Assembly (NCBI RefSeq): GCF_002355215.1
Contig: NZ_AP014612.1
Location: 372,001 to 436,000 of the forward strand
Direction: 5' to 3'
Source of the DNA: Streptococcus troglodytae
Lineage (GTDB): Bacteria; Bacillota; Bacilli; Lactobacillales; Streptococcaceae
Length of the DNA: 64,000 bases
Of this stretch, positions 30,310 to 41,815 are shown piece by piece; position 1 is the stretch's first letter; each line of letters begins with the position of its first letter. The position numbers and the translations under genes were made by a program. The notes beneath the pieces were generated by a model. The model was not told where the DNA came from and made no database searches. It saw only the letters and a program-made list of their open reading frames with translations.

Positions 30310-30726
30310 TTGACATTAATAAAATTCGTGAGGCCCTTCCTCATCGTTATCCAATGTTATTGGTTGATCGCGTTCTTGAAGTTAGTGATGATGAAATTAT
30401 TGCTATTAAGAATGTAACCATTAATGAACCTTTTTTTAATGGTCATTTTCCTAAATATCCTGTTATGCCGGGTGTTCTGATTATGGAAGCATTGGCACAA
30501 ACAGCAGGTGTTCTGGAATTATCAAAAGAAGAGAAAAAGGAAAACTTGTCTTTTATGCAGGTATGGATAAAGTGAAATTTAAAAACAAGTTGTTCCTGGA
30601 GATCAACTTGTTATGACGGCTAAGTTTGTTAAGCGTCGTGGAACAATTGCAGTAGTTGAAGCTAAGGCAGAAGTAGATGGGAAATTGGCTGCAAGTGGTA
30701 CCTTAACTTTTGCCATTGGAAATTGA
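30306..30726 (+). CDS. fabZ: 3-hydroxyacyl-ACP dehydratase, two frame breaks
   Basis: A hot-dog-fold dehydratase acting on 3-hydroxyacyl-ACP. The catalytic His is in [20 protein letters not shown] with Glu in that helix. After ENLSF the frame is lost at four T (30551-30554) and again at five A (30581-30585). One base added at each restores [11 protein letters not shown] and [19 protein letters not shown] through to TGA 30726, about 140 residues. Two losses in one essential gene argue for base-calling error. Confidence 0.88.
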
Positions 30727-30892
30727 AATGCTATAACTGTTAGTTTTTAAGAGTTTGTTCCCACAAATACACGGAAAGGAATTGAACCCGGGCTAAAGAC
30801 AGTGTGAAAAGGCTAATTTGCTTGTATCATTAGAGAGATTTCTGCAGATTTTCTATTTTCGTTTGTTTTTAAAGCCTTTGGTATCTTATTTT
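30727..30892 (+). other. fabZ-accC gap, no gene seen
   Basis: A 166-base gap in an otherwise tightly packed run. It contains a GC-rich patch AATTGAACCCGGGCTAAAGA near 30780. The accC frame is open back to a TTG at 30818, but that upstream peptide is not conserved-looking. I see no clear promoter or terminator. Confidence 0.4.
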
Positions 30893-32263
30893 ATGTTTAA
30901 GAAAATTTTGATTGCCAATCGTGGTGAAATCGCTGTGCGTATTATTCGAGCAGCCAGAGAATTAGGAATTGTGACTGTTGCAGTTTATTCAGAAGCAGAT
31001 AAAGAATCGCTTCATACTCTCTTAGCGGATGAGGCCGTGTGCATTGGACCTGCCAAGTCAACGGATTCTTATCTCGATATGAATGCTATTTTATCAGCAG
31101 CTATTGTAACTGGGGCTGAAGCTATTCATCCAGGTTTTGGTTTTTTAAGTGAAAATTCTAAATTTGCAACTATGTGTGAAGAGATGCGTATTAAGTTTAT
31201 TGGCCCATCTGCATCTGTTATGGACAAAATGGGTGATAAAATTAATGCACGTTCTGAAATGCTTAAAGCCAAGGTTCCTGTTATTCCTGGGTCAGATGGG
31301 GAAGTTTTTACTGCCCAAGAAGCATTAAAAATCGCCCAAGATATTGGCTATCCCGTTATGCTGAAAGCTTCTGCTGGTGGTGGTGGAAAAGGCATCCGTA
31401 AGGTTGATAAAAAAGAAGATCTGACAGCAGCATTTGAGTCAGCCTCTCAAGAGGCCCTATCAGCTTTTGGCAATGGCGCTATGTATTTGGAAAAAGTCAT
31501 TTATCCCGCTCGCCACATAGAAGTTCAAATACTGGGGGACTCTTTTGGCAATATTATTCACCTTGGTGAACGTGATTGTTCACTGCAACGTAATAATCAA
31601 AAGGTCTTAGAAGAAAGCCCTTCTGTAGCTATTGGAAAAACACTTCGTGGTAAAATGGGTGATGCGGCAGTTCGCGCCGCTAAAGCAGTTGCTTATGAAA
31701 ATGCCGGAACAATTGAATTCCTATTAGATGAGGCTTCAGGACAATTTTATTTCATGGAAATGAATACACGTGTTCAAGTAGAGCATCCTGTGACAGAATT
31801 TGTGACTGGTGTTGATATCGTTAAAGAACAGATTAAAATTGCTGCTGGTCAAGAATTGACCTATCAACAAAAAGATATTGTTATTTCAGGTCATGCTATT
31901 GAATGTCGGATTAATGCGGAAAATCCTAAATTTAATTTCGCACCTAGCCCGGGTAAAGTTGAAGATCTGTTTTTACCAAGTGGTGGCGTTGGTTTGCGTG
32001 TCGATAGTGCTATGTACAATAACTATACCATTCCACCTTATTATGACAGTATGATTGCCAAAATCATTGTTCATGGGGAAAATCGCTTTGATGCTTTGAT
32101 GAAAATGCAGCGTGCTTTGTATGAATTTGAAGTAAATGGCGTGGTTACGAATGCAGAATTTCAGTTGGATTTAATTTCTAATCCAAATGTTATTGCTGGT
32201 GATTATGATACTTCTTTTTTGATGGAAACTTTTTTACCCGCTTATGCAAATGATAAAGAATAG
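30893..32263 (+). CDS. accC: Biotin carboxylase subunit of acetyl-CoA carboxylase
   Basis: A 456-residue ATP-grasp biotin carboxylase. The start [20 protein letters not shown] is the family N-terminus, so ATG 30893 is chosen despite a poor ribosome site. The ATP loop is [11 protein letters not shown], and the catalytic set is seen in [28 protein letters not shown] and [18 protein letters not shown]. The frame is intact. It works with AccB, AccD and AccA encoded around it to make malonyl-CoA. Confidence 0.95.
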   Translation: MFKKILIANRGEIAVRIIRAARELGIVTVAVYSEADKESLHTLLADEAVCIGPAKSTDSYLDMNAILSAAIVTGAEAIHPGFGFLSENSKFATMCEEMRIKFIGPSASVMDKMGDKINARSEMLKAKVPVIPGSDGEVFTAQEALKIAQDIGYPVMLKASAGGGGKGIRKVDKKEDLTAAFESASQEALSAFGNGAMYLEKVIYPARHIEVQILGDSFGNIIHLGERDCSLQRNNQKVLEESPSVAIGKTLRGKMGDAAVRAAKAVAYENAGTIEFLLDEASGQFYFMEMNTRVQVEHPVTEFVTGVDIVKEQIKIAAGQELTYQQKDIVISGHAIECRINAENPKFNFAPSPGKVEDLFLPSGGVGLRVDSAMYNNYTIPPYYDSMIAKIIVHGENRFDALMKMQRALYEFEVNGVVTNAEFQLDLISNPNVIAGDYDTSFLMETFLPAYANDKE

Positions 32264-32271
32264 GTGCTGAT

Positions 32272-33138
32272 ATGGCTTTATTTGAAAGAAAAAACAAGTA
32301 TATTCGCATAAATCCCCAATACTCGATGAAAAAGACAAAGGAGCGGGAGACTCCTGAAGTTCCGGATGAATTATTTGCTAAATGTCCTGCTTGTAAGCAT
32401 ATGATTTATCAAAAGGATTTAGGACCAGAAAAAATTTGTCCTAAATGTTCCTATAATTTTCGGATTTCAGCCAAGGAACGACTTGCCATTATAGTTGATG
32501 AAGACTCTTTCCAAGAGATGTTCACAGGTATTGAGAGTAAGGATCCACTCAATTTTCCTGATTATAAGGAAAAGTTAGCAGCAGCACAAGCTAAAACAGG
32601 TCTTGATGAGGCTGTTGTGACAGGAACTGCTGAGTTTACAGGACAAAGGGCAGCACTGGCTATTATGGATTCTAATTTTATTATGGCTTCAATGGGGACT
32701 GTTGTTGGTGAAAAAATAACACGCCTTTTTGAATATGACAAAAAAGAGCAGCTACCCGTTGTTATTTTTACAGCATCAGGAGGCGCTCGTATGCAAGAAG
32801 GTATTATGAGTCTGATGCAGATGGCTAAAATTTCTGCTGCTGTAAAGCGGCATTCCAATGTTGGTCTCTTTTATCTAACAGTATTAACCGACCCTACAAC
32901 GGGCGGTGTTACGGCTAGTTTTGCTATGGAGGGGGATATTATTTTAGCAGAACCTCAGACCTTGATTGGTTTCGCTGGACGCCGTGTCATTGAAACGACT
33001 GTTCGTGAAACCTTGCCTGAAGGCTTTCAAAAGGCAGAATTTCTTTTGGAACATGGTTTTGTTGATGCCATTGTTAAAAGAACAGAATTAAAGAAAACAA
33101 TTGCTAAGCTGCTCGCATTTCATGGAGGTAGCAAATGA
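32272..33138 (+). CDS. accD: Acetyl-CoA carboxylase carboxyltransferase subunit beta
   Basis: A 288-residue carboxyltransferase beta subunit. An N-terminal zinc ribbon has CPACK and CPKCS (residues about 38-60). The crotonase-like domain has [19 protein letters not shown] and the [13 protein letters not shown] oxyanion region. It overlaps accA by 4 bases, ensuring equal synthesis of the two subunits. Confidence 0.95.
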   Translation: MALFERKNKYIRINPQYSMKKTKERETPEVPDELFAKCPACKHMIYQKDLGPEKICPKCSYNFRISAKERLAIIVDEDSFQEMFTGIESKDPLNFPDYKEKLAAAQAKTGLDEAVVTGTAEFTGQRAALAIMDSNFIMASMGTVVGEKITRLFEYDKKEQLPVVIFTASGGARMQEGIMSLMQMAKISAAVKRHSNVGLFYLTVLTDPTTGGVTASFAMEGDIILAEPQTLIGFAGRRVIETTVRETLPEGFQKAEFLLEHGFVDAIVKRTELKKTIAKLLAFHGGSK

Positions 33139-33905
33139 GTGACGTATCAAGAATACTCAAAGAAGCTCGCAGTCAATCGCGCTTGACAACTTTGGATTAT
33201 GCAGAGCAAATTTTTGATGACTTTATGGAACTACATGGAGATCGTCATTTTGCAGATGATGCTGCTATTGTTGGAGGCATTGGCCTTTTGAATGGTCAAG
33301 CAGTAACCGTCATTGGCGTTCAAAAAGGAAAGAATTTGCAGGATAATCTTAATCGCAATTTTGGCCAGCCCAATCCAGAAGGTTATCGGAAAGCTTTGCG
33401 TCTGATGAAACAAGCGGAAAAATTTAAAAGACCGGTTGTCACTTTTATCAACACAGCAGGAGCTTATCCAGGTATTGGAGCTGAAGAACGCGGTCAAGGT
33501 GAAGCGATTGCTAGAAATTTGCTAGAAATGAGTGACCTTAAAGTTCCGATTATTGCTATTATCATTGGTGAAGGAGGCTCAGGTGGAGCGCTAGCTTTAG
33601 CGGTTGCTGATAAGGTTTGGATGCTTGAGCATACGATGTATGCGGTACTTAGTCCGGAAGGTTTTGCTTCTATTCTTTGGAAAGACGGCAGCCGCTCAAT
33701 TGAAGCCGCTGAACTAATGAAAATTACAGCTGGTGAATTGTTCAAAATGGAGGTTGTTGACAAGGTAATTCCTGAACATGGCTATTTTTCAAGTGAGATT
33801 ATTCAAATGATCAAGACCAATTTAATTGAAGAATTAAAGGATCTGGATCAATTGCCTTTGACCAATTTACTTGAAAAACGTTACCAACGTTTTAGAAAGT
33901 ATTAA
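33135..33905 (+). CDS. accA: Acetyl-CoA carboxylase carboxyltransferase subunit alpha
   Basis: A 256-residue alpha subunit, the short Gram-positive form. Signature segments are [37 protein letters not shown] and [21 protein letters not shown]. It is the last gene of the fatty-acid run and is followed at once by a terminator. Confidence 0.95.
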   Translation: MSDVSRILKEARSQSRLTTLDYAEQIFDDFMELHGDRHFADDAAIVGGIGLLNGQAVTVIGVQKGKNLQDNLNRNFGQPNPEGYRKALRLMKQAEKFKRPVVTFINTAGAYPGIGAEERGQGEAIARNLLEMSDLKVPIIAIIIGEGGSGGALALAVADKVWMLEHTMYAVLSPEGFASILWKDGSRSIEAAELMKITAGELFKMEVVDKVIPEHGYFSSEIIQMIKTNLIEELKDLDQLPLTNLLEKRYQRFRKY

Positions 33906-33911
33906 AAATTA

Positions 33912-33937
33912 ATCTCATCTTTAGGTGGGATTTTTCT
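33912..33937 (+). terminator. Terminator of the fab-acc run
   Basis: ATCTCATC-TTTA-GGTGGGAT pairs fully if G-T pairs are allowed, followed by TTTTTCTATTTTTTT. It lies 7 bases after the accA stop. Confidence 0.85.
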
Positions 33938-34019
33938 ATTTTTTTAAAAGGTTTTTCACCCAAGAAAAGTCTTTTTAGATATGTTATAATTAAGAGATAA
34001 AAATAAGGGTGGAAGAAAG

Positions 34020-37000
34020 ATGAGCAAATTGATTCCGGGGCGTGTCCGCAATGAGGGCATCCACTTTTATGAAAAAGATTTAGTCTCTATTCTAGAAGAA
34101 AAAGATAATTCACTATTAGTACAGGTTGCTGATTATAAGATCCAATTTTCTCTTGAAGATGATTTAGTTTCTTGTCCTTGTAGCATGTTTCAAAAAAGAG
34201 GTTATTGTTCTCATTTAGCTGCAGTTGAACATTATTTGAAAAATCACCCCAAAGGTAAAAATTTGGCTGATAATTTGTTGGCTGATGAACAAAAATTTGA
34301 AGAAAGAAAAGAGAAAACTTCCTTTGGCAGCCTTTTCCTTGATGGTTTAAACATGAATGAAGATGATGATGTTAAATATCGTTTATCTGCTCAAGGCAGT
34401 CAAAGTCCTTTTTCTTCTGATTTTTGGTGGACTTTGAAAATCAATCGTTTACCCGATGAACGTTCTTATGTTATTCGTGATATAAAAGCTTTTTTATTAT
34501 TGGTGAAGAAGGAATCTTATTATCAGATAGGAAAAAATTACTATGAACCGCTTTCCTTGCTGCAATTTGATACTGCCAGTCAGGAGTTAATTGAGTTTTT
34601 ATGGCGCATTCTGCCAGATTCAAATCAAGTAGACACAGATTTTATTATGCCTAATCATGCCCGTAATTTAACTTTTACGAGCGGTTTTTTGGAAGAAGGA
34701 GTGACACTTTTAAACCAACTCTATGATTTCTCTTTTGAAGGAGAGCATCAGGATTATCATACTATTAATTTTGCAGAGTTGGATAGTTCCAATCAATTTT
34801 ATCATTTTAAGATAGTTGTTCATCGTCAGTCAATTGAGTTGATTATCAAAGAAAAAACAGCAACTTTTTTCTTTGATAATCACTATTTGCTCTATCATAA
34901 TACCTTTTATCATCTGAACAATAAGCAAAGAAAATTGGTAACTGCAATTAGAAGTCTGCCTTTAGAAAAAGACTTGGCGAAACATATTTATTTTGATTTT
35001 GAAGATCAGGCCAAATTGGCAGCAAGCCTTTTAGACTTTAAGACTCTTGGTGAAGTTGAAGCACCAGCAAGTTTTGATATTCGTGATTTTGATGTGGTGT
35101 TTACGTTCAGTCTATTAGCTAATCGAGAAATTCTGTTGGAATTGACTTTTGATTATGGACAGATAAAAGTGTCCAATACCAAGGAAAGAGAGGCTCTTCC
35201 TTTTACTAGCAACTTTAAAAAAGAAAAAAAGATTACTAATCTTTTGAAACAGTATGGCTTTTCACAAGGCTTTAGGTCTTATCATCCCCCTTTACTAGAT
35301 GAAGAGCTTTATAACTTTTTTACAAAGACCTTAAGTCATTTTGAACGGTTTGGTAAGGTATTGCTTTCACCTTCTATTGAAGCGTTACGTTATCTTGAAA
35401 AACCTCAAATTGATATTAAGACCAATCAGGGATTGTTGGATATTTCTTTTGATTTTTCAACAATTTTTGAAAATGATATTGATAATGCTTTAACAGCACT
35501 TTTTGAAAACCATTCCTATTTTGTTAGCCAATCAGGAAAATTAATTATCTTTGATGAAGAAACCCAAAAGGTTAGCCAAGCGCTGCAAAACCTGCGTACC
35601 CAAAAACCTCATCATGGACATTTGCAGATTAATAAATTTGCAGCTTATCAGGTCTCTGAAACCCTTCAGAATATGGATAATGTTTACTTTTCAGAGGACT
35701 TCAGTCAATTAGTCAAAGATCTACGGCACCCAGAAGATTTTTCTTTACCAGAATTTGAAGTTAATGCCAATTTACGTGATTATCAGCTCAGAGGTATCAA
35801 ATGGATGTCTATGCTTGATAAGTACGGTTTTGGTGGTATTTTAGCTGATGATATGGGCTTGGGAAAAACTTTGCAGACCCTTTCTTTTTTAACAAGCCGC
35901 TTAGATAAAGATTCTAAAGTCTTGATTTTATCACCTTCGAGTTTGATTTATAATTGGCAAGATGAATGTCAAAAGTTCACCCCCCAGTTAGATGTTGCTG
36001 TCTCATATGGTTTAAAGGCAGTAAGAGATGAGATTATTGCAGAAAATCATCAAATTACAATTACCAGTTATGCATCGTTCAGGCAAGATTTTAATCTCTA
36101 TAATCAACTGAACTTTGACTATTTAATCTTAGATGAAGCTCAAGTTATGAAAAATACTCAGACCAAAATAGCACAAAGTTTGCGTGCTTTTGATGTCAAA
36201 AATTGTTTTGCTTTATCAGGTACACCTATTGAAAATAAACTTTTAGAGATTTGGTCCATTTTTCAAATTGTTTTGCCTGGACTTTTACCTACTAAAAAAG
36301 AATTTCTTAAGATGGATCCGCAAAGTGTGGCTCGCTATATCAGTCCTTTTATCATGCGCCGCCGCAAAGAGGATGTCCTACCTGAATTGCCAGATTTGAT
36401 TGAAATTAATTATCATAATGAATTGATAGATAGTCAAAAGGCGATTTACTTGGCACAATTGCGGCAGATGCAAGACAGCATTCGTCATTCTTCTGATTCT
36501 GAAATTAATCGGCAAAAAATTGAAATTCTTTCAGGTATCACACGTCTACGTCAAATTTGCGATACGCCAAAACTTTTTATGAATTATGATGATGACAGTG
36601 GGAAATTGGCCAGTTTACGTGAGCTTCTACTACAGATCAAAGAAAATGGGCACCGAGCACTTATCTTCTCTCAGTTTCGTGATATGCTTGATCTAGCAGA
36701 AACAGAAATAGAGGCCTTAGGTTTAACGAGTTATAAGATGACGGGTTCAACTCCTGCTAATGAGCGTCAAGAAATGACGCATGCTTTTAATAATGGCAGT
36801 AAGGACACCTTTTTAATTTCCTTGAAAGCTGGTGGTGTCGGTCTTAACCTAACAGGAGCAGATACGGTCGTTTTGATTGATCTATGGTGGAATCCAGCCA
36901 TCGAGATGCAGGCTATTAGTCGCGCTCATCGTATTGGTCAAAAAGAGAATGTTGAGGTTTACCGTATGATTACTCGAGGAACAATAGAAGAGAAAATTTT

Positions 37001-37112
37001 AGAACTCCAAGAAAGCAAGAAGAATTTAGTGACAACTGTGTTAGATGGAAATGAGAGTCGTGCCAGTATGAGTATTGAAGAAATAAAAGAAATTTTAGGA
37101 ATTTCTTCATGA
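34020..37112 (+). CDS. SNF2-family DEAD/DEAH helicase with SWIM zinc finger
   Basis: A 1030-residue Swi2/Snf2-type ATPase. An N-terminal SWIM finger has C52-x-C54 and CSH at 63-65 (CPCS, GYCSH). A bacterial SNF2-associated region follows. The RecA-like helicase core starts near 590, with Walker A DDMGLGKTLQ at 610-619 and DEAQ at 705-708. The second lobe has GVGLNLTGADTVV and DLWWNPAIEMQ plus SRAHRIGQ (motif VI). Such proteins recycle RNA polymerase or remodel protein-DNA complexes (compare RapA), but the role of this branch is not established. Extended -10 TGTTATAAT at 33982; RBS GGGTGGAAG. The frame is intact over 3 kb. Confidence 0.88.
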   Translation: MSKLIPGRVRNEGIHFYEKDLVSILEEKDNSLLVQVADYKIQFSLEDDLVSCPCSMFQKRGYCSHLAAVEHYLKNHPKGKNLADNLLADEQKFEERKEKTSFGSLFLDGLNMNEDDDVKYRLSAQGSQSPFSSDFWWTLKINRLPDERSYVIRDIKAFLLLVKKESYYQIGKNYYEPLSLLQFDTASQELIEFLWRILPDSNQVDTDFIMPNHARNLTFTSGFLEEGVTLLNQLYDFSFEGEHQDYHTINFAELDSSNQFYHFKIVVHRQSIELIIKEKTATFFFDNHYLLYHNTFYHLNNKQRKLVTAIRSLPLEKDLAKHIYFDFEDQAKLAASLLDFKTLGEVEAPASFDIRDFDVVFTFSLLANREILLELTFDYGQIKVSNTKEREALPFTSNFKKEKKITNLLKQYGFSQGFRSYHPPLLDEELYNFFTKTLSHFERFGKVLLSPSIEALRYLEKPQIDIKTNQGLLDISFDFSTIFENDIDNALTALFENHSYFVSQSGKLIIFDEETQKVSQALQNLRTQKPHHGHLQINKFAAYQVSETLQNMDNVYFSEDFSQLVKDLRHPEDFSLPEFEVNANLRDYQLRGIKWMSMLDKYGFGGILADDMGLGKTLQTLSFLTSRLDKDSKVLILSPSSLIYNWQDECQKFTPQLDVAVSYGLKAVRDEIIAENHQITITSYASFRQDFNLYNQLNFDYLILDEAQVMKNTQTKIAQSLRAFDVKNCFALSGTPIENKLLEIWSIFQIVLPGLLPTKKEFLKMDPQSVARYISPFIMRRRKEDVLPELPDLIEINYHNELIDSQKAIYLAQLRQMQDSIRHSSDSEINRQKIEILSGITRLRQICDTPKLFMNYDDDSGKLASLRELLLQIKENGHRALIFSQFRDMLDLAETEIEALGLTSYKMTGSTPANERQEMTHAFNNGSKDTFLISLKAGGVGLNLTGADTVVLIDLWWNPAIEMQAISRAHRIGQKENVEVYRMITRGTIEEKILELQESKKNLVTTVLDGNESRASMSIEEIKEILGISS

Positions 37113-37173
37113 TACCTTTTAAAAAAGTTATTTTTAGTTTATAATAGGAATGTTTCAGAAAGGATGTGAGTTA

Positions 37174-37764
37174 ATGAGTCGTGAAAGAAAGTTTCCTTTA
37201 GTTGATGATAATGACGTTGTGGTTGCAGTTCCTAAAACAATGCGTCTATATGAAAACGAAGACTTGATCACAAATATCCACGGTCCTTACGAAGATAAGG
37301 TTTATAACGACGTAACTCAAGATTATCAGTTTATACCTGATAATCCTAATCCTCAGAAAGTAGCTTCAGACCGCCTTGTGACACAAAAGGCAGGAAAAAC
37401 TTATGCCGAATTAGCGCGTGAAGAAGCCAGGTGGGATCTAAAAAAGAAAAGACAATCCTTAATTACAAATGATTACCCTAAATCGGTTTCTAGAACAAGT
37501 ACTAAAAAATCTGAAAAAGTAACTAAGGCTCCTAAAAATGAGTTGGGACGTTTTTCCGATCATCTCCATCAAGATACTTATATCTTGGCTGAGCTTCCCA
37601 AAAATTATTCAGAGCCAAAAAATCCTTCTAGGAAAGAGAACAAAAAAAATAACTATGATTTCTTGAAAACGAGTCAAATTTATAATCAAAAAGAAAAGCA
37701 AGAACATCAAGAGCGTCATGTGGCCCAAGAACTAAATTTGGAACGCTTTGAAGATGTTAACTAG
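37174..37764 (+). CDS. Conserved streptococcal protein of unknown function
   Basis: A 196-residue highly charged protein (Lys, Glu, Asp, Asn) without signal peptide or membrane segment. The N-terminal third has a structured look ([23 protein letters not shown] rest polar). The remainder is probably disordered. I chose ATG 37174 (MSRERKF) after AAAGGATGTGAG rather than ATG 37150. A TATAAT is at 37139. It overlaps the region before murC and may be co-transcribed with it. No function is recognised. Confidence 0.65.
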   Translation: MSRERKFPLVDDNDVVVAVPKTMRLYENEDLITNIHGPYEDKVYNDVTQDYQFIPDNPNPQKVASDRLVTQKAGKTYAELAREEARWDLKKKRQSLITNDYPKSVSRTSTKKSEKVTKAPKNELGRFSDHLHQDTYILAELPKNYSEPKNPSRKENKKNNYDFLKTSQIYNQKEKQEHQERHVAQELNLERFEDVN

Positions 37765-37780
37765 AGGAGAAGAGAAAAAC

Positions 37781-39112
37781 ATGTCTAAAACCATTCACTT
37801 TATTGGAATCAAAGGATCAGGAATGAGTGCCTTGGCGCTGCTGCTTCATCAAATGGGGTATAAGGTACAAGGAAGTGATGTGGATAAGTATTATTTTACC
37901 CAACACGGATTGGAAAAAGCAGGAATTCCCATTCTGCCCTTTGCAGAGTCCAATATCACTGATAATATGGAAATTATTGCTGGAAATGCTTTTAGAAAAG
38001 ATAATAATATTGAAGTAGCCTATGCTCTCGAAAATGGTTACCATTTTAAACGTTACCATGAATTTTTAGGTGAATTTATGAATCAATTTACCAGTCTTGG
38101 CGTTGCCGGAGCTCATGGTAAGACCTCCACAACTGGACTTTTAGCTCATGTCTTGAAAAATATAACAGATACCAGTTATCTTATCGGTGATGGCACGGGA
38201 CGTGGTTTAGCTAACAGTCAATATTTTGTTTTTGAATCAGACGAGTATGAGCGGCATTTTATGCCCTATCATCCCGAATACTCTATCATTACTAATATTG
38301 ATTTTGATCATCCTGATTATTTCACTGGTGTTGATGATGTTTTTGCTGCTTTTAATGATTATGCGAAACAAGTTAAAAAAGGTCTTTTTGTTTACGGTGA
38401 AGATCCTTATTTACGCAAACTGACGTCTTCAGCCCCAATTTATTATTATGGTTTCAAAGGTAGTGATGATTTTGTTGCTTATGATATCATGCGCTCAACG
38501 AATGGTTCTGATTTCAAAGTAAGACATGGACAAAATGAACTGGGAAGCTTTCATGTACCAGCCTTTGGTCGTCACAATGTTTTAAATGCGACGGCTGTTA
38601 TTGCTAATTTGTATATTGCTGGTGTTGAGATGGATTTGGTTCGTCAGCATTTAAAAACTTTCTCAGGTGTTAAGCGGCGCTTTTCTGAAAAATTAATTAA
38701 TGATGTTACCATCATTGACGACTTTGCCCATCATCCAACGGAAATCATTGCAACGCTTGATGCTGCTCGTCAGAAGTATCCCTCTAAAGAAATTGTCGCC
38801 ATTTTCCAACCGCATACTTTTACTAGGACAATTGCCCTTTTGGATGAATTTGCACAAGCTTTAAATGAAGCTGATAGCGTTTATTTAGCACAAATTTACG
38901 GCTCTGCACGTGAAGTTGATCATGGAGATGTGAAAGTAGAAGATTTAGCAGGTAAAATTGTTAAACCTGCTAAAGTTATCACTGTTGACAATGTCTCTCC
39001 TCTTTTAGATCATCATAATGCTGTCTATGTCTTTATGGGGGCTGGTGATATTCAACTTTATGAACGTTCATTTGAAGAACTCTTATCTAATTTAACTAAG
39101 AATACACGATAA
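37781..39112 (+). CDS. murC: UDP-N-acetylmuramate--L-alanine ligase
   Basis: A 443-residue Mur ligase adding L-Ala to UDP-MurNAc, the first peptide step of peptidoglycan. The N-terminal Rossmann domain begins [20 protein letters not shown]. The ATP loop [10 protein letters not shown] is at about 110-119. The central domain has [11 protein letters not shown], and the C-terminal domain carries [11 protein letters not shown] chose ATG 37781 after GGAGAAGAG; an upstream in-frame ATG at 37748 lies inside the previous gene. It is followed by a hairpin terminator. Confidence 0.95.
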   Translation: MSKTIHFIGIKGSGMSALALLLHQMGYKVQGSDVDKYYFTQHGLEKAGIPILPFAESNITDNMEIIAGNAFRKDNNIEVAYALENGYHFKRYHEFLGEFMNQFTSLGVAGAHGKTSTTGLLAHVLKNITDTSYLIGDGTGRGLANSQYFVFESDEYERHFMPYHPEYSIITNIDFDHPDYFTGVDDVFAAFNDYAKQVKKGLFVYGEDPYLRKLTSSAPIYYYGFKGSDDFVAYDIMRSTNGSDFKVRHGQNELGSFHVPAFGRHNVLNATAVIANLYIAGVEMDLVRQHLKTFSGVKRRFSEKLINDVTIIDDFAHHPTEIIATLDAARQKYPSKEIVAIFQPHTFTRTIALLDEFAQALNEADSVYLAQIYGSAREVDHGDVKVEDLAGKIVKPAKVITVDNVSPLLDHHNAVYVFMGAGDIQLYERSFEELLSNLTKNTR

Positions 39113-39116
39113 AAGA

Positions 39117-39147
39117 TCTCTTTACTTTTTAGTAAAGACTTTTTTTC
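39117..39147 (+). terminator. Terminator after murC
   Basis: TCTTTACT-TTTT-AGTAAAGA followed by a run of seven T, a few bases after the murC stop. Confidence 0.75.
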
Positions 39148-39164
39148 TAAAGGAGGAGAAAAAG

Positions 39165-39656
39165 ATGCTTATTCGACAAGTGACAATGGAAGATTTAGAA
39201 GATATCATCCGAATCGAAAATGATAATTTTTCAGCTGAAGAAGCAGCAACACCTCAGGCTTTAAAGGAGCGTATTGAAGTCATAGCAGATACTTTTTTGG
39301 TTGCTGAACAAGATGGTCAGATAGCTGGCTATGTTGAAGGACCTGTTATCAACAGTCGTTACTTGACTGATGATTTATTCCATAAGGTTAAACCCAATCA
39401 AGAGAAGTCGGGCTATATTGCTGTTACAAGTCTTTCGGTTGATGAAGCATTTCAAAAACAAGGTGTTGGTACAACTTTACTAGCTGCTCTTAAAGATTTA
39501 ACTGTGGCTCAAAACCGGCTGGGAATTCATTTAACCTGCCATGATTACTTGATTTCTTACTATGAGATGAATGGTTTTAGTAATGAAGGATTGTCAGAAT
39601 CAACTCACGGAGGAACCACTTGGTATAATATGATTTGGGAAAATCCTAAGATTTAG
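39165..39656 (+). CDS. GNAT N-acetyltransferase
   Basis: A 163-residue GNAT-fold acetyltransferase. The start LIRQVTMEDLEDIIRIENDN is typical. The acetyl-CoA site is VTSLSVDEAFQKQGVGTTLL (about 86-105) with the QxxGxG-like loop, followed by HLTCHDYLISYYEMNGF. The substrate is unknown; arylalkylamine-like members look similar. RBS AAAGGAGGAG. It stands between murC and mltG with its own spacing. Confidence 0.8.
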   Translation: MLIRQVTMEDLEDIIRIENDNFSAEEAATPQALKERIEVIADTFLVAEQDGQIAGYVEGPVINSRYLTDDLFHKVKPNQEKSGYIAVTSLSVDEAFQKQGVGTTLLAALKDLTVAQNRLGIHLTCHDYLISYYEMNGFSNEGLSESTHGGTTWYNMIWENPKI

Positions 39657-39751
39657 TTGTATGTTACACGGCTGTAATGTAAAATTGATAGAATTGCCTT
39701 TAAAGCGTTTTTAGGTTATAATAACTTTTGATAAACATTAGGAGGCCGGCT

Positions 39752-41669
39752 TTGACTGATATCTTTAATGATAGAGAGAAGAAAGAAGCTCAACAGACAA
39801 AAAGTTTTAAAGAAAAAATTTTAGCAGATATGAAAAAGGCTAAGCAATCACGCAAAAATCGTGATATTAGTCAAGTGAAGAAGGAAAATGCTGCTAAGGA
39901 TCGCCAAAAGTATTCTGATTCAGCAGTGCAAAAACAGGATAAAGAAGAAACACGAACTGTTATGCCAATTCCTGAAGGAAATATTACAGATAAGGATGTT
40001 GATAATGTTCTAGCTAATTTAGATGAAATTTTTGCGCCTGGACAATTGAATTCTTCTGATCAAATTAATGAGAAGGAAAATTCTCAGCAAATTACAGGGA
40101 AACGATCTTCTTCTTTAAAAACTGGTTCTGCTACTCAAGAAACTGAAACTCTTCAATCTAAGGAAAGTTTGACACTTCCTAATAAAAAACATCAGAAAAT
40201 AAAGTTTCTGATGTTTTGGAAGTTAAAGTAAAAAAACGGACAATTGGGTTGATGACGGCGAGGCAGAAAATTGGCAATTACCTGATTTGACTGAAAAATT
40301 GACAAATAATAATGATGAAGAAACAAAAGAATTGCCTTTATCCAGTTTGGCTGAAAAGACTAACTCAAAATCGGAAATGAAACATAGTGGCAAAAAAATG
40401 GAAGAGCCTTTAAAACAAGAGAAAAAACTATCTTCAAAATCTGATAAAACAAAATCTCAGACAAAAGCTAGTTCCAAGGAAAAGGATGTGACAGCTAATT
40501 TGAAGCAAAAAAGACAGCAGCATTATAAAAAACAAACAGACTCGCCAAAAAGATTTCAACTGTCTTGATAACTTTTATTTTAATTTTATTGTTAGGAACA
40601 GGACTTTTTGGTTATTATTATGTTTCGAGTGCTATAAGGCCATTGGATGCTCATTCAACTAAGTATATTCAAGTAGAGATTCCCAGTGGTTCTGGTAATC
40701 GAATGATTGGTAAAATACTTGAAAAAGCTGGTGTAATCAAGAATGCCACTGTTTTTAATTTTTACACCAAATTCCGTAATTATAGTAATTTACAAAGTGG
40801 CTATTATAATCTACAAAAGAGCATGTCTTTAGATGATATTGCTAAAACTTTGAAAAATGGAGGTACAACAACACCTCAAGCTCCAGTTTTAGGAAAGGTG
40901 GTCATTCCAGAAGGCTATACCATTAAGCAAATTTCTAAAGCTATTACTAATAATGCTAATACCAAAAAAAGACGGATAAAACCCCTTTCACGGCTAAAGA
41001 GTTTTTAAAAACGGTTAAAGATAAAGCATTTATTGAGAAAATGGTCAAAAAGTACCCAAGACTTTTGGGAAGCTTACCTGATGCTTCTAAGGTGACTTAT
41101 CAGCTTGAAGGATATCTTTTCCCAGCTACTTACAGCTATGAAAAAAAGACCAGTGTTGAGGATTTAATTGATAGTATGTTAGCTGCTATGGATACTAATA
41201 TGCAAAGTTATTATGATAAGATTGAATCTCAAGGAAAGACAGTTAATGATATTTTAACACTTGCATCTCTTGTTGAAAAGAAGGCGCAACAGATGATGAT
41301 CGAAAGAAAATTGCTGGTATTTTCTACAATCGTATAAATCAGGATATGCCATTGCAGTCTAATATTGCTATCCTTTATGCTATGGGAAAACTTGGTGAGA
41401 AAACCAGTTTGAAAGAAGATGCAACCATTAATACTAAAATTGATTCCCCTTACAATGTTTATACCAATAAAGGGCTTATGCCTGGGGCAGTAGATAATCC
41501 TAGTTTATCAGCCATCAAAGCAACAGTAGAACCAGAGTCAACAGATGATCTTTATTTTGTAGCAGATGTTACAACAGGTGAAGTTCATTATGCTAAAACT
41601 TATGAGGAACACTCTGCCAATGTTGAGAAGTATGTTAACAAAAAGGTAGCATCAAGCAGTGATTCGTAA
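39752..41669 (+). CDS. mltG: Endolytic transglycosylase MltG, five frame breaks
   Basis: MltG cuts nascent glycan strands near the membrane. A TTG start (39752, MTDIFNDREKK) follows AGGAGG. A long charged N-terminal cytoplasmic region (about 260 residues, Lys/Ser/Glu-rich) precedes one membrane segment (ITFILILLLGTGLFGYYYVS). The YceG domain follows, with the catalytic Glu in LASLVEKE. One base is missing at each of 40184-40189 (A), 40230-40236 (A), 40547-40551 (A), 40974-40980 (A) and 41280 (G). Restored, the protein is about 640 residues. All five losses are in homopolymers, so I read the gene as intact in the organism. Confidence 0.85.
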
Positions 41670-41755
41670 GTGAATGAGACAAGCTTATAATAACTGTCAG
41701 TGTAATTATAGAATTATACAATGATTACACCTTGTAAAGCTTACTTGTAACTAAA

Positions 41756-41778
41756 GAAGCTGGGACTTTGTCCCAGCC
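41756..41778 (+). terminator. Perfect GCTGGGAC hairpin before greA
   Basis: GCTGGGAC-TTT-GTCCCAGC, an eight-base-pair perfect stem, followed by CTCTTC rather than a T run. It belongs to the same motif family as 23809 and 62613. It may terminate mltG transcripts weakly. Confidence 0.6.
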
Positions 41779-41815
41779 TCTTCATGTCTAAATAACTTAG
41801 AAAAGAGAAAAAATT

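Noticed and set aside
40287..41337. Separate small genes inside the mltG region
   Set aside because: Each is a piece of one MltG protein separated by one-base homopolymer losses, not an independent gene.
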